Positions 1-5,786 of a stretch of DNA of 7,087 nucleotides are shown here, piece after piece. The stretch is from NCBI GenBank assembly GCA_027066965.1, contig JAMOMT010000153.1:1-7087 (forward strand), read 5' to 3'. How positions within the stretch are numbered: position 1 is the stretch's first letter; every line of letters starts with the position of its first letter. The notes beneath the pieces are model-generated. The model was given only the letters and a program-made list of their open reading frames with translations, ran no database searches and was not told where the DNA came from. The stretch comes from Archaeoglobaceae archaeon. Its GTDB lineage: Archaea > Halobacteriota > Archaeoglobi > Archaeoglobales > Archaeoglobaceae. The position numbers were made by a program, and so were the translations under genes.

Positions 1-1337
1 ACGAGTATCTTCCACCCCGTTTCGTCTTCGAGCGCCCCCTGCAGTCTCGCAGCCAGCCCCGGAATAACTAGGTACCTATGATCAACCTTCTCTGCAACCT
101 TCGTCTCCTCCATGAGCTGCTTCACCTTCTCGGGCGTGAACTGCCCACCAGCAACGCTTACCTCAACCCCAAGCCCACCGGTGTCGAGAACTAACAACCA
201 CCCACTCGCCCCGCTGCTCTGCAGGTCGCTCTCTACCGTGTAGTACGTTAAAGCGAAGTTCGTAGTTATCAAAACGGGAGAGTTCCTGTCTGGGTTGTTT
301 ATCGCTCTCAGACCCGGTTCGACCTGCACGGGCGTCCTTGGATCCGTGTAGATGTTCGCTCTCAGGGTTACGAGGGGCATAATCGTGTGCGGCTCGACGC
401 TGTGCAGAATCATGATGTCTCCGTACTTGACGGTAAACAGCCCCGCTACCACGGTTTCCCAGTACATCTTTCCTACTTCATCCCCTTCGACCGCCCAGGC
501 GGCGATTGGAGTGATCATTATCGGGCAGTTTATGTCCTTGTCCTGGCCAAGAATTGCAGTCCTCCTTAGCTGAACGACCCTCTCGAAAGTCTTCTGCAGT
601 CCTTTACCTACGGGCTCAGTTACTGGGTCTATCACAACGGGTATCTCGTGAGCCTTGAATGTAGCTGCCAGGCTCTTCAGCATGTCTAGGTCTTTGCTTC
701 TCACGGTAACGGGCACGTTGTACTTCTTTGCAAGTCTGAAGAAGTCCTCCCAGTTTTCTGGAGTTGCGGCGTATATGAGTGGGTTAGTGTCCCCAACAGC
801 CTTGAGAGCCTTTTCCATACACTCAGCATTCAAGCTAACAAGGATCATCGGTTTTCCGTAGCCGGCAACCTTCTTTGCGACTTCAGCAAACTGATCCGGG
901 TTGTTGGACACGCATCTAACTGCAATCCCGTCAAGAGTAAGGTATTTGCCGACGTAGAACTTCTTGTACTCAACAACTCTACTGCACCTCTCGTCTATCG
1001 TTTTTTCATCCATCGTGTCGCTCACGTCGAAGAAGTATGCTGTGGGATTGAAGAATGTCAGCTCGTGTCTGTGTAAAACTTCCTTTCCTCCAATCTTCAG
1101 GTCCTTGCCTATCACGACCTCATCTATCTCTGGAGCTGTCATCTCCTTGAGCTTCCTCAGCTTCTCAGCTGCCTTCTTGCTCTTCTTCGCCTGCTCCACG
1201 AGAGGCTTGCAGTCCTCTATCTTGGCAGTTCTGTCGAGAACGTGAGCAGCAAAGCTCATGCAAGTGTCATAACCACACTCCCCACAATTCGTTCCGGGCA
1301 AAAGCTTGTAGATTTCGAGGGGACTTTTTGCCTTCAT
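1..1337 (-). CDS. cdhE: ACDS gamma subunit CdhE, corrinoid/iron-sulfur protein large subunit (3' end cut by window)
   Basis: Large subunit of the corrinoid iron-sulfur protein. It binds the cobamide that carries the methyl group between tetrahydro(methano/sarcina)pterin and the acetyl-CoA synthase A-cluster. The frame is open from the ATG at 1337 to the left edge: 445 codons with no stop. The N-terminus carries the [4Fe-4S] motif C-x2-C-x4-C-x16-C (Cys18, 21, 26, 43, within TNCGECGYDTC), which reduces the corrinoid. A TIM-barrel-like methyltransferase region follows (about residues 90-310). The last part visible, about residue 320 on, includes SSGASGWLLVLDTGGLGVEV and should be the cobamide-binding domain. 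Family members are roughly 460-470 residues, so only a short C-terminal piece is missing. The start is supported by GGTGG six bases upstream. A GTG further upstream (about 1382) is in frame, but the Shine-Dalgarno site and the usual family N-terminus favour the ATG. It follows cdhD by 50 bases. Confidence 0.95.
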   Translation of the reverse strand, partial: MKAKSPLEIYKLLPGTNCGECGYDTCMSFAAHVLDRTAKIEDCKPLVEQAKKSKKAAEKLRKLKEMTAPEIDEVVIGKDLKIGGKEVLHRHELTFFNPTAYFFDVSDTMDEKTIDERCSRVVEYKKFYVGKYLTLDGIAVRCVSNNPDQFAEVAKKVAGYGKPMILVSLNAECMEKALKAVGDTNPLIYAATPENWEDFFRLAKKYNVPVTVRSKDLDMLKSLAATFKAHEIPVVIDPVTEPVGKGLQKTFERVVQLRRTAILGQDKDINCPIMITPIAAWAVEGDEVGKMYWETVVAGLFTVKYGDIMILHSVEPHTIMPLVTLRANIYTDPRTPVQVEPGLRAINNPDRNSPVLITTNFALTYYTVESDLQSSGASGWLLVLDTGGLGVEVSVAGGQFTPEKVKQLMEETKVAEKVDHRYLVIPGLAARLQGALEDETGWKIL

Positions 1338-1343
1338 TTTTAT

Positions 1344-1348
1344 CCACC
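1344..1348 (-). promoter_or_regulatory. Ribosome binding site of cdhE
   Basis: GGTGG on the minus strand lies six bases before the cdhE ATG at 1337. It decides between that ATG and an in-frame GTG about 45 bases upstream. The 50-base cdhD-cdhE gap shows no other recognisable signal. Confidence 0.75.
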
Positions 1349-1387
1349 TTTTAGCTTTTTTGGCGATCCAATCTTGAGTCACCTTTA

Positions 1388-2746
1388 TCAACTAAGCTCA
1401 GCAGAAATCCAGTCCTCACACTCGACCTCCACTTCCTTCTTTCCTCCGAGGGTGTGTATCAGCTCCTTTAGCACTGCAACACTGACAGGGTGCATCATCA
1501 TGAATATGTCGACAGCTGCCAGTGAGAGGGTTAAACCTGTAATAATCTCCCAGAGCGGACCTCTATGTTCTCTCATACCCCACGAGTAGTCTCCCTCAAG
1601 CGGAGACTCCTTCATCCATGCCTCTCTCGCACCCCAGGCGTTGGTCGTTCCGCTCGAAACGGGGAATGCTAAATCCTCATCACCTTTTAGAGCTGCAAGT
1701 CTTGCCCTTTCCATGTTCGAGTAAGCGTAATCCAAACCGTAGCCAAGAGCTGCTGTAGTTGGGTCCATGACGAGGCTGTCTCTCGGCAATCCAACTCTCT
1801 TCAGCAGGTACCTATTGAGAGTTCTCTGGCTGTTTATGTCCATCTGGGTCCAGGCGAGAACGCAGTGTCCGTGCTCCTTTGCAGCCTTTCCTATCCTCTC
1901 CCAGTCCATGTCGAGAGTTGCACTTGCAAGCAGAACTCTTTCTCCCTCAGCGACCTCAGCCACCTTCTCCAACAGAACCGGATCTTTCTCCTTGTTTCCG
2001 CTCCCACCAACGATTATCGGACACTTCACAGCCTGCAGAACGTCTTCTACTGTTTTGACGGCCTCGTGAGGTGGAGTGTCATCAAGTAAAGGATCAGTGC
2101 TTATCAGGTGAATAGTGACAGCGTCTGCCCCAAACTTCTTTATGACCTTTTTCGCCCACTCGTCCGGGTGACCCATAACATCTTCGTAGTGAACTCTCAC
2201 GGCCTTTGGCAGGGGGACTGGTCTGTCGAACACATCTATCGATATTGCCGGCAAATTGGGCTGAGGGGCGTCGAATATGTAGAATGGTAAGCTCTTTTCC
2301 CCCCCGAGCTTTATTGTGTACTTCCTTGTCCCGCCCTCTTTGGGCGTTGCTCCAAGCTGAACCTCCTCAACGTAGCCGCTCCACTCTACTTTGTACGGCT
2401 CGAACTTCTTCTTTATCAGCTCTATCTTCTTCTCTTTTGCTACTGCTGGAGGAGCAGGCTGGTAAGCTTGAGGGAACTGAGGGAGCTGCATTGACTGAAA
2501 CCCGCTCGCGCTTGCATCACCCCCGAAGAGCTGCTGAATTGGGAAGCCAAGCATCATAGCAGCTCTTGCCAGATGATAGGCAGCCATGCCCAGTTCCATC
2601 CCTATCGCCTGCAAATACTGCGGATTTATGCCGGAAGAACTCTCTAACTCTATCTCTATATCTCCCTCAATTTCCACGCCTTCAAGCTCCTCGACATCGT
2701 ACTTCGAGAGGAGCTTTAGTATGTCCTCAAGGGTTATTTTTGACAT
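1388..2746 (-). CDS. cdhD: ACDS delta subunit CdhD, corrinoid/iron-sulfur protein small subunit
   Basis: Small subunit of the corrinoid iron-sulfur protein, partner of CdhE; together they move the methyl group to the A-cluster. The 452-residue product matches the archaeal delta family along its length. It has an N-terminal domain with VEELEGVEIEGDIEIELE (residues 18-35), then a helical stretch to about 75. A Gln/Pro-rich linker follows (about 83-103), then a TIM-barrel domain with GGEKSLPFY, IHLISTDPL, IIVGGSGN, MDPTTAALGYGLDYAYSNME and FPVSSGTTNAWGARE. I chose the ATG at 2746 rather than the GTG at 2755, because GGGTGAT sits just before this ATG and actually overlaps the GTG. The C-terminus runs about 19 residues past the point where, from memory, the Methanosarcina protein ends, and carries one Cys (about 443). 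It lies 24 bases after cooC and 50 bases before cdhE, so it is very likely co-transcribed. Confidence 0.97.
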   Translation of the reverse strand: MSKITLEDILKLLSKYDVEELEGVEIEGDIEIELESSSGINPQYLQAIGMELGMAAYHLARAAMMLGFPIQQLFGGDASASGFQSMQLPQFPQAYQPAPPAVAKEKKIELIKKKFEPYKVEWSGYVEEVQLGATPKEGGTRKYTIKLGGEKSLPFYIFDAPQPNLPAISIDVFDRPVPLPKAVRVHYEDVMGHPDEWAKKVIKKFGADAVTIHLISTDPLLDDTPPHEAVKTVEDVLQAVKCPIIVGGSGNKEKDPVLLEKVAEVAEGERVLLASATLDMDWERIGKAAKEHGHCVLAWTQMDINSQRTLNRYLLKRVGLPRDSLVMDPTTAALGYGLDYAYSNMERARLAALKGDEDLAFPVSSGTTNAWGAREAWMKESPLEGDYSWGMREHRGPLWEIITGLTLSLAAVDIFMMMHPVSVAVLKELIHTLGGKKEVEVECEDWISAELS

Positions 2747-2750
2747 GATT

Positions 2751-2757
2751 ATCACCC
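2751..2757 (-). promoter_or_regulatory. Ribosome binding site of cdhD, decides the start
   Basis: GGGTGAT on the minus strand is a near-perfect match to the archaeal anti-Shine-Dalgarno and is followed by AATC and then ATG at 2746. The alternative GTG start at 2755 is inside this site and cannot use it. Confidence 0.85.
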
Positions 2758-2770
2758 AGTATTATGATCG

Positions 2771-3556
2771 TTAAACGCACAAACACCAAGACTTGAACTT
2801 TTCAAATACCTCTTCAAATGCTCTAACGAACTTCGAATCGGGTTGCTCAAGTAAGAGATCCTTAACGCTTTTGCCGAGCATGTCATACTCAGCTAACTTC
2901 TCATCGTAAGGTAAAGCTCCGAGGAACTTGAACCCTCTCTCTTCTGCAAACTCCCTCATTATCTCCTCCGCCCTTTCGTCTGCCTTATTTCCTACCAACC
3001 CCTTCTTTGCCTTCAAGTTAAGTTCACACATTAGAGAGGATATCCTCTCAGCAGTTTTAAGCCCCTTCCTTGACGTGTCTGTAACGACGACAACGCAGTC
3101 AGCTCTATCTATTGTTTTCCTGCTGAAGTGCTCCAAGCCAGCCTCGCAGTCAACGACCACGTAGTCGTAGTGCTGCATGAACTTCCTCAATATTCCTCTG
3201 AGCAAGTTGTTCGTGTAGCAGTAACATCCTTCTCCTTCGGGTCTGCCCATAACTATCAGGTCGAATTCGTCGAGTTCGTTTATCGCCTCGAATATCTTCG
3301 CCTCGAACCAGATCTCCTTGTCCCCCCTAATTTCGTCTCTCGTGTGCTGGAACAGTTCTTTCACCTCACCCAGCGTTTTCTCCACTCCTTCCTCAACTCC
3401 GAGAGCCTCCGGCAGGTTTGAATCAGGGTCTGCGTCCACAGCGAGAAGGTAGCCTTTTCTACACAAACGCAGTATTAGCATTGCCGCAAACACCGTTTTC
3501 CCGGTCCCTCCCTTGCCCGTTACTGCTATTACAGTTATTGGGCTCACCTCTCCCAC
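2771..3556 (-). CDS. cooC: CooC/AcsF-type nickel-insertion ATPase of the ACDS operon
   Basis: SIMIBI-class P-loop ATPase of the MinD/NifH type. It is likely the accessory protein that inserts nickel into the CODH C-cluster and/or the ACS A-cluster in the cytoplasm. Numbering from the GTG at 3556, the deviant Walker A is GKGGTGKT (residues 14-21), with the signature Lys15 used across a dimer. VDADPDSNLPEALG (40-53) is the family's switch region. CYC at 111-113 is the Cys-x-Cys metal site of CooC proteins, and VVVDCEAGLEHFSRKTID (133-150) is the Walker B/switch II segment. 261 residues is normal for CooC. The start is uncertain: GTG 3556 has no clear ribosome binding site, and an in-frame GTG at 3547 would give a protein three residues shorter. 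The C-terminus ends CLCV, a second Cys-x-Cys not needed by the fold. It sits between cdhC and cdhD as in Methanosarcina. Confidence 0.88.
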   Translation of the reverse strand: MGEVSPITVIAVTGKGGTGKTVFAAMLILRLCRKGYLLAVDADPDSNLPEALGVEEGVEKTLGEVKELFQHTRDEIRGDKEIWFEAKIFEAINELDEFDLIVMGRPEGEGCYCYTNNLLRGILRKFMQHYDYVVVDCEAGLEHFSRKTIDRADCVVVVTDTSRKGLKTAERISSLMCELNLKAKKGLVGNKADERAEEIMREFAEERGFKFLGALPYDEKLAEYDMLGKSVKDLLLEQPDSKFVRAFEEVFEKFKSWCLCV

Positions 3557-3569
3557 TCTTTTTTACTTC

Positions 3570-3701
3570 TTACTCTTGCTGTCCGCTCTCGTCCTTATCT
3601 TTCTTTTTTCTCCTACCTTTGCCTTTCTTGTCCTCTCTAGTTTCGAAGCTCACTTTTTCAACATATATCTTTGCACCCTTCAGCGTAATCTTCATATCCA
3701 T
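3570..3701 (-). CDS. 43-residue basic microprotein resembling the CdhC C-terminal tail
   Basis: A 44-codon frame (ATG at 3701, TAA at 3572-3570) fills almost all of the space between cdhC and cooC. The product starts MDMKITLKGAKIYVEKVSF, followed by a tail very rich in Lys, Arg, Asp and Glu. The first part lines up without gaps with the last domain of CdhC (residues 491-507, IKLVIKNATISIDKIIV). Over 17 positions I count 5 identities and about 7 conservative changes, and both then run into a Lys-rich end. By eye the DNA is only about 50% identical over that core, so protein-level similarity has survived drift. The start lies 3 bases after the cdhC stop; the upstream GTGAGAG fits an ATG at 3695 (third codon) slightly better. 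The stop is 13 bases before cooC. No known gene name comes to mind. The function is unknown; a role in assembling or docking the ACDS complex is inference. A remnant of cdhC read-through is the alternative. Confidence 0.68.
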   Translation of the reverse strand: MDMKITLKGAKIYVEKVSFETREDKKGKGRRKKKDKDESGQQE

Positions 3702-3704
3702 CTC

Positions 3705-5258
3705 TCACTTCTTTTCCTTCTTATTTTCTTTCTTCTTCACGATTATCTTGTCTATTGATATCGTCGCGTTCTTTATCACGAGCTTTATCGTTGGGCCGGC
3801 TTGGGTAAATGGCAGCATCTGGGGCATCTGCGTTGGCATGGGCATTTGCATAGGCATCTGTGTCATTTGCGGCATCTGTACTGGGGCACCCTCTCCTTCA
3901 ACACCCTCAATGCTTTCCTCTTCAGCTTCCTCTTCCTCGCTCTCCTCAGCCCACCCCTCTGTTATCTTCTTCCCGTCAACTGGCCTGACAACACCTTTCA
4001 CGACTGGGTGGTCAACCCTTTTGAGAAACTCTCTCAGCTCGTCCATTGTCTTTGCATCCTCTTCCGTCGCAATCTTGTCCCTCATGTCCTCCGGGATGTA
4101 CTGCAGAACTTTCTGCTTCAGCTCCTTTGGCATCCAGACGACTCTGTACCACCCTCCGTCGGCTTGAATGAACTTCTTACTTCTAAAGTAGCTTATACCT
4201 ATACCAAGGAAGCCAACTACCTGCTTTCCACCTCCAGTCTGCCCTGCCATCGAAGAGAAAGTCAAGCCATTAGGAGCTGGCTCTGGAAATCCCCTGTGAA
4301 CCCATCCAATGCCATCAACCTCCGGCATGTAGAAGCCTATTACCTCGAAGCAACCGCACGACGGGTGGGGGCACTCGAGAAAACTGTGGAGCTTTATTCT
4401 CTCGGTAACTCCTCCACTTTCCGCCTTTGCGAACTCGTTAACTCCGCTGTACTCTCCACCTATTGGGTCGAGTATCTCTCCCTTAGGCACGGGCTTGTTT
4501 GGCCCCTCTGGATCTACTCTCGCAGCAGCTCTTCCGTCGAACCAAGTTATAGCTCCGCAGAGAGAGGGTCTGTCGGGGCTTATTATGCAGACGTCAGCGG
4601 GAGCAAAGCTCTGACAGAGTGTGCACGAGTAGAACTCGTCAACGTCTTCGTCGTGCAGTGATTCTACCCTTGCATCTCTCTCCTCGAATATCGGCATCGC
4701 AACTTCCTTCAGCGTTTTCTCCACGAACTCTCTGTCAGTGGCGTAAACGGCCTCTATCTTCTCTATGAAAGGCATTTCGTTCTTAAAGAGGAGCATTACC
4801 GCTTTCGCTATGGTTATCAGACTCTTAAGGCCTTTTTCAACAGCGTTTTTGCCTATTCTAACCCACACGTCGTACCTCTGGTTGAGGTGCATTACTCCCT
4901 CGATGTAGTTCTGGAAGTCGTGATTTCTCCTCTCTATTATTGGTTCCAGATCGTTGTCTATCTTCTCTCCAGCAACGTAGTATATCATGGCAAACGGGTG
5001 AGCTTTCCCCTCCTCGAGCTCGTCCAGGTCTTTTCCAACGAGAGTTACCTTCATGTCCTCTACCTGATCAGCTGGCAGAGCCATAACTAGTTCGAAACCC
5101 GGCTGCTTTGGGCCTGCTAATTCGACGTACATGTCTCCTTTCCTTATCCTCTCACCCTCATGCATGGGCGAGATGTCAACGGGGAAGTCGTACTCCTCCC
5201 CCTCGCTTACCTTGACCTTAACATCTTCTGGTATCTCCACCTTCTTCCTTTCAACCAT
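3705..5258 (-). CDS. cdhC: ACDS beta subunit CdhC, acetyl-CoA synthase
   Basis: Catalytic acetyl-CoA synthase. At the Ni-Ni-[4Fe-4S] A-cluster it joins CO, a methyl group from CdhD/E and CoA into acetyl-CoA, or cleaves it. The 517-residue product has every A-cluster ligand. Cys212, 215, 224 and 234 have the 3-9-10 spacing known for the cubane ligands of Moorella ACS (Cys506/509/518/528), with Cys215 expected to bridge to the proximal nickel. Cys301-Gly302-Cys303 is the distal-nickel Cys-Gly-Cys. It lacks the bacterial N-terminal CODH-docking domain, as archaeal forms do. After the catalytic core (to about 435) come an acidic stretch (438-457), a Met/Gln/Pro-rich linker (459-484) and a small basic tail (about 488-517). 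ATG at 5258 is supported by GGTGA four bases upstream. It follows cdhB by 38 bases. Confidence 0.97.
   Translation of the reverse strand: MVERKKVEIPEDVKVKVSEGEEYDFPVDISPMHEGERIRKGDMYVELAGPKQPGFELVMALPADQVEDMKVTLVGKDLDELEEGKAHPFAMIYYVAGEKIDNDLEPIIERRNHDFQNYIEGVMHLNQRYDVWVRIGKNAVEKGLKSLITIAKAVMLLFKNEMPFIEKIEAVYATDREFVEKTLKEVAMPIFEERDARVESLHDEDVDEFYSCTLCQSFAPADVCIISPDRPSLCGAITWFDGRAAARVDPEGPNKPVPKGEILDPIGGEYSGVNEFAKAESGGVTERIKLHSFLECPHPSCGCFEVIGFYMPEVDGIGWVHRGFPEPAPNGLTFSSMAGQTGGGKQVVGFLGIGISYFRSKKFIQADGGWYRVVWMPKELKQKVLQYIPEDMRDKIATEEDAKTMDELREFLKRVDHPVVKGVVRPVDGKKITEGWAEESEEEEAEEESIEGVEGEGAPVQMPQMTQMPMQMPMPTQMPQMLPFTQAGPTIKLVIKNATISIDKIIVKKKENKKEKK
3816..3878 (-). repeat. Imperfect QMP-type codon repeat encoding the CdhC linker
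   Basis: Within cdhC the sequence repeats a short unit (plus strand ggcatctg or ggcatttg) that encodes Gln-Met-Pro and Met-Pro steps across residues 461-481. It forms a flexible Met/Gln/Pro-rich hinge between the catalytic core and the basic tail. Such a linker is found at the same place in other archaeal CdhC proteins as far as I recall; the repeat number is likely to vary between strains. Confidence 0.7.
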
Positions 5259-5262
5259 CCTA

Positions 5263-5267
5263 TCACC
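5263..5267 (-). promoter_or_regulatory. Ribosome binding site of cdhC
   Basis: GGTGA on the minus strand precedes the cdhC ATG at 5258 by four bases (TAGG). Confidence 0.75.
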
Positions 5268-5279
5268 TTGGATCTTCGG

Positions 5280-5287
5280 TTATATAT
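5280..5287 (-). promoter_or_regulatory. Possible internal TATA box ahead of cdhC
   Basis: ATATATAA on the minus strand lies in the short cdhB-cdhC gap and looks like an archaeal TATA box. Its centre is about 26 bases before the cdhC ATG, so a transcript from it would start at or next to the ATG and lose the ribosome binding site. No convincing BRE precedes it. It could also be chance AT-richness in a short gap. Confidence 0.25.
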
Positions 5288-5296
5288 GTTTGATCG

Positions 5297-5785
5297 TTAC
5301 AGAAACGAAACAAGAGTTTCAAGCAGACCGTAATTCTCGCAATTCGGAAAGCTCAGCCTCGCGTGAGGCTGGTAATAGGTGTCTACACTAACGGTAATGG
5401 CTTTTGAGAAATGTCTGATCGAGGAGAGCATTCTCGAAAGGAGATAAGGTTCGAATCCAAGGAACACAAGGAGTCTTTTATTGTAGAGACCGTCAAGAAC
5501 CATCTGGGTGAAGTGGTGTAGAGTACTCGTTTTAACTTTCACGCCTTTCTCGACAAGCCTCTCAATTAGGGGCTTTGACGAACCACCAGTAGCGATTACC
5601 TCCATCTTTCCCCTTGTCGCAATCTCAGCAGCGAGATCTACAAGTATTTCGTCTTCTAATAGCTTTCCACCGGTAACGAGAACAGGTCTTTCAGCTCTCC
5701 TTATCATTTTGGCGAGCATGTCCGGGCTTATCAGCTTTGCCTCCTCGACCTGCAAATCCGCAACATCAAACTTCTTCAGCTCCAA
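5297..5785 (-). CDS. cdhB: ACDS epsilon subunit CdhB
   Basis: Small non-catalytic subunit that pairs with CdhA to form the alpha2-epsilon2 CO dehydrogenase part of ACDS. The family has a DHS-like NAD/FAD-binding (Rossmann-type) fold and has been proposed to help electron transfer with flavin, but its exact role is not settled. The 162-residue product shows family features: RPVLVTGGKLLEDE near residue 33, the glycine-rich MEVIATGGSSKPLIE, KTSTLHHFTQMVLDG, and the C-terminal VDTYYQPHARLSFPN. The start is TTG at 5785, one base after the cdhA stop. A purine-rich GGAGGGG six bases upstream, inside the end of cdhA, supports it, and no better in-frame ATG covers the N-terminus. The overlap of signals points to translational coupling with cdhA, which fits a 1:1 subunit ratio. 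Confidence 0.93.
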   Translation of the reverse strand: MELKKFDVADLQVEEAKLISPDMLAKMIRRAERPVLVTGGKLLEDEILVDLAAEIATRGKMEVIATGGSSKPLIERLVEKGVKVKTSTLHHFTQMVLDGLYNKRLLVFLGFEPYLLSRMLSSIRHFSKAITVSVDTYYQPHARLSFPNCENYGLLETLVSFL

Positions 5786-5786
5786 T

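Noticed and set aside
1338..1387. The in-frame GTG upstream of cdhE as its true start
   Set aside because: The GGTGG site is spaced for the ATG at 1337, and CdhE proteins as I recall them begin close to the K-SPLE-Y motif just after this ATG.
3557..3720. Long pyrimidine-rich plus-strand tract as a possible terminator or structured RNA
   Set aside because: The message strand here is purine-rich and is explained by Lys/Arg/Glu/Gly codons of the CdhC end and the microgene. I see no stem-loop followed by a T-run in the direction of transcription.
3418..4167. A 249-residue plus-strand frame, very rich in Leu, Phe and Ser, spanning cooC, the microgene and the end of cdhC
   Set aside because: It is the antisense of Lys/Glu/Arg-rich codons of well-supported minus-strand genes, crosses three of them and has no family resemblance. 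The apparent membrane character is an artefact of polypyrimidine sequence.
3801..4661. A 286-residue plus-strand frame inside cdhC with a His/Leu-rich repeat near its start
   Set aside because: The repeat is the reverse strand of the QMP linker codons of CdhC, and the rest lies opposite the conserved A-cluster region.
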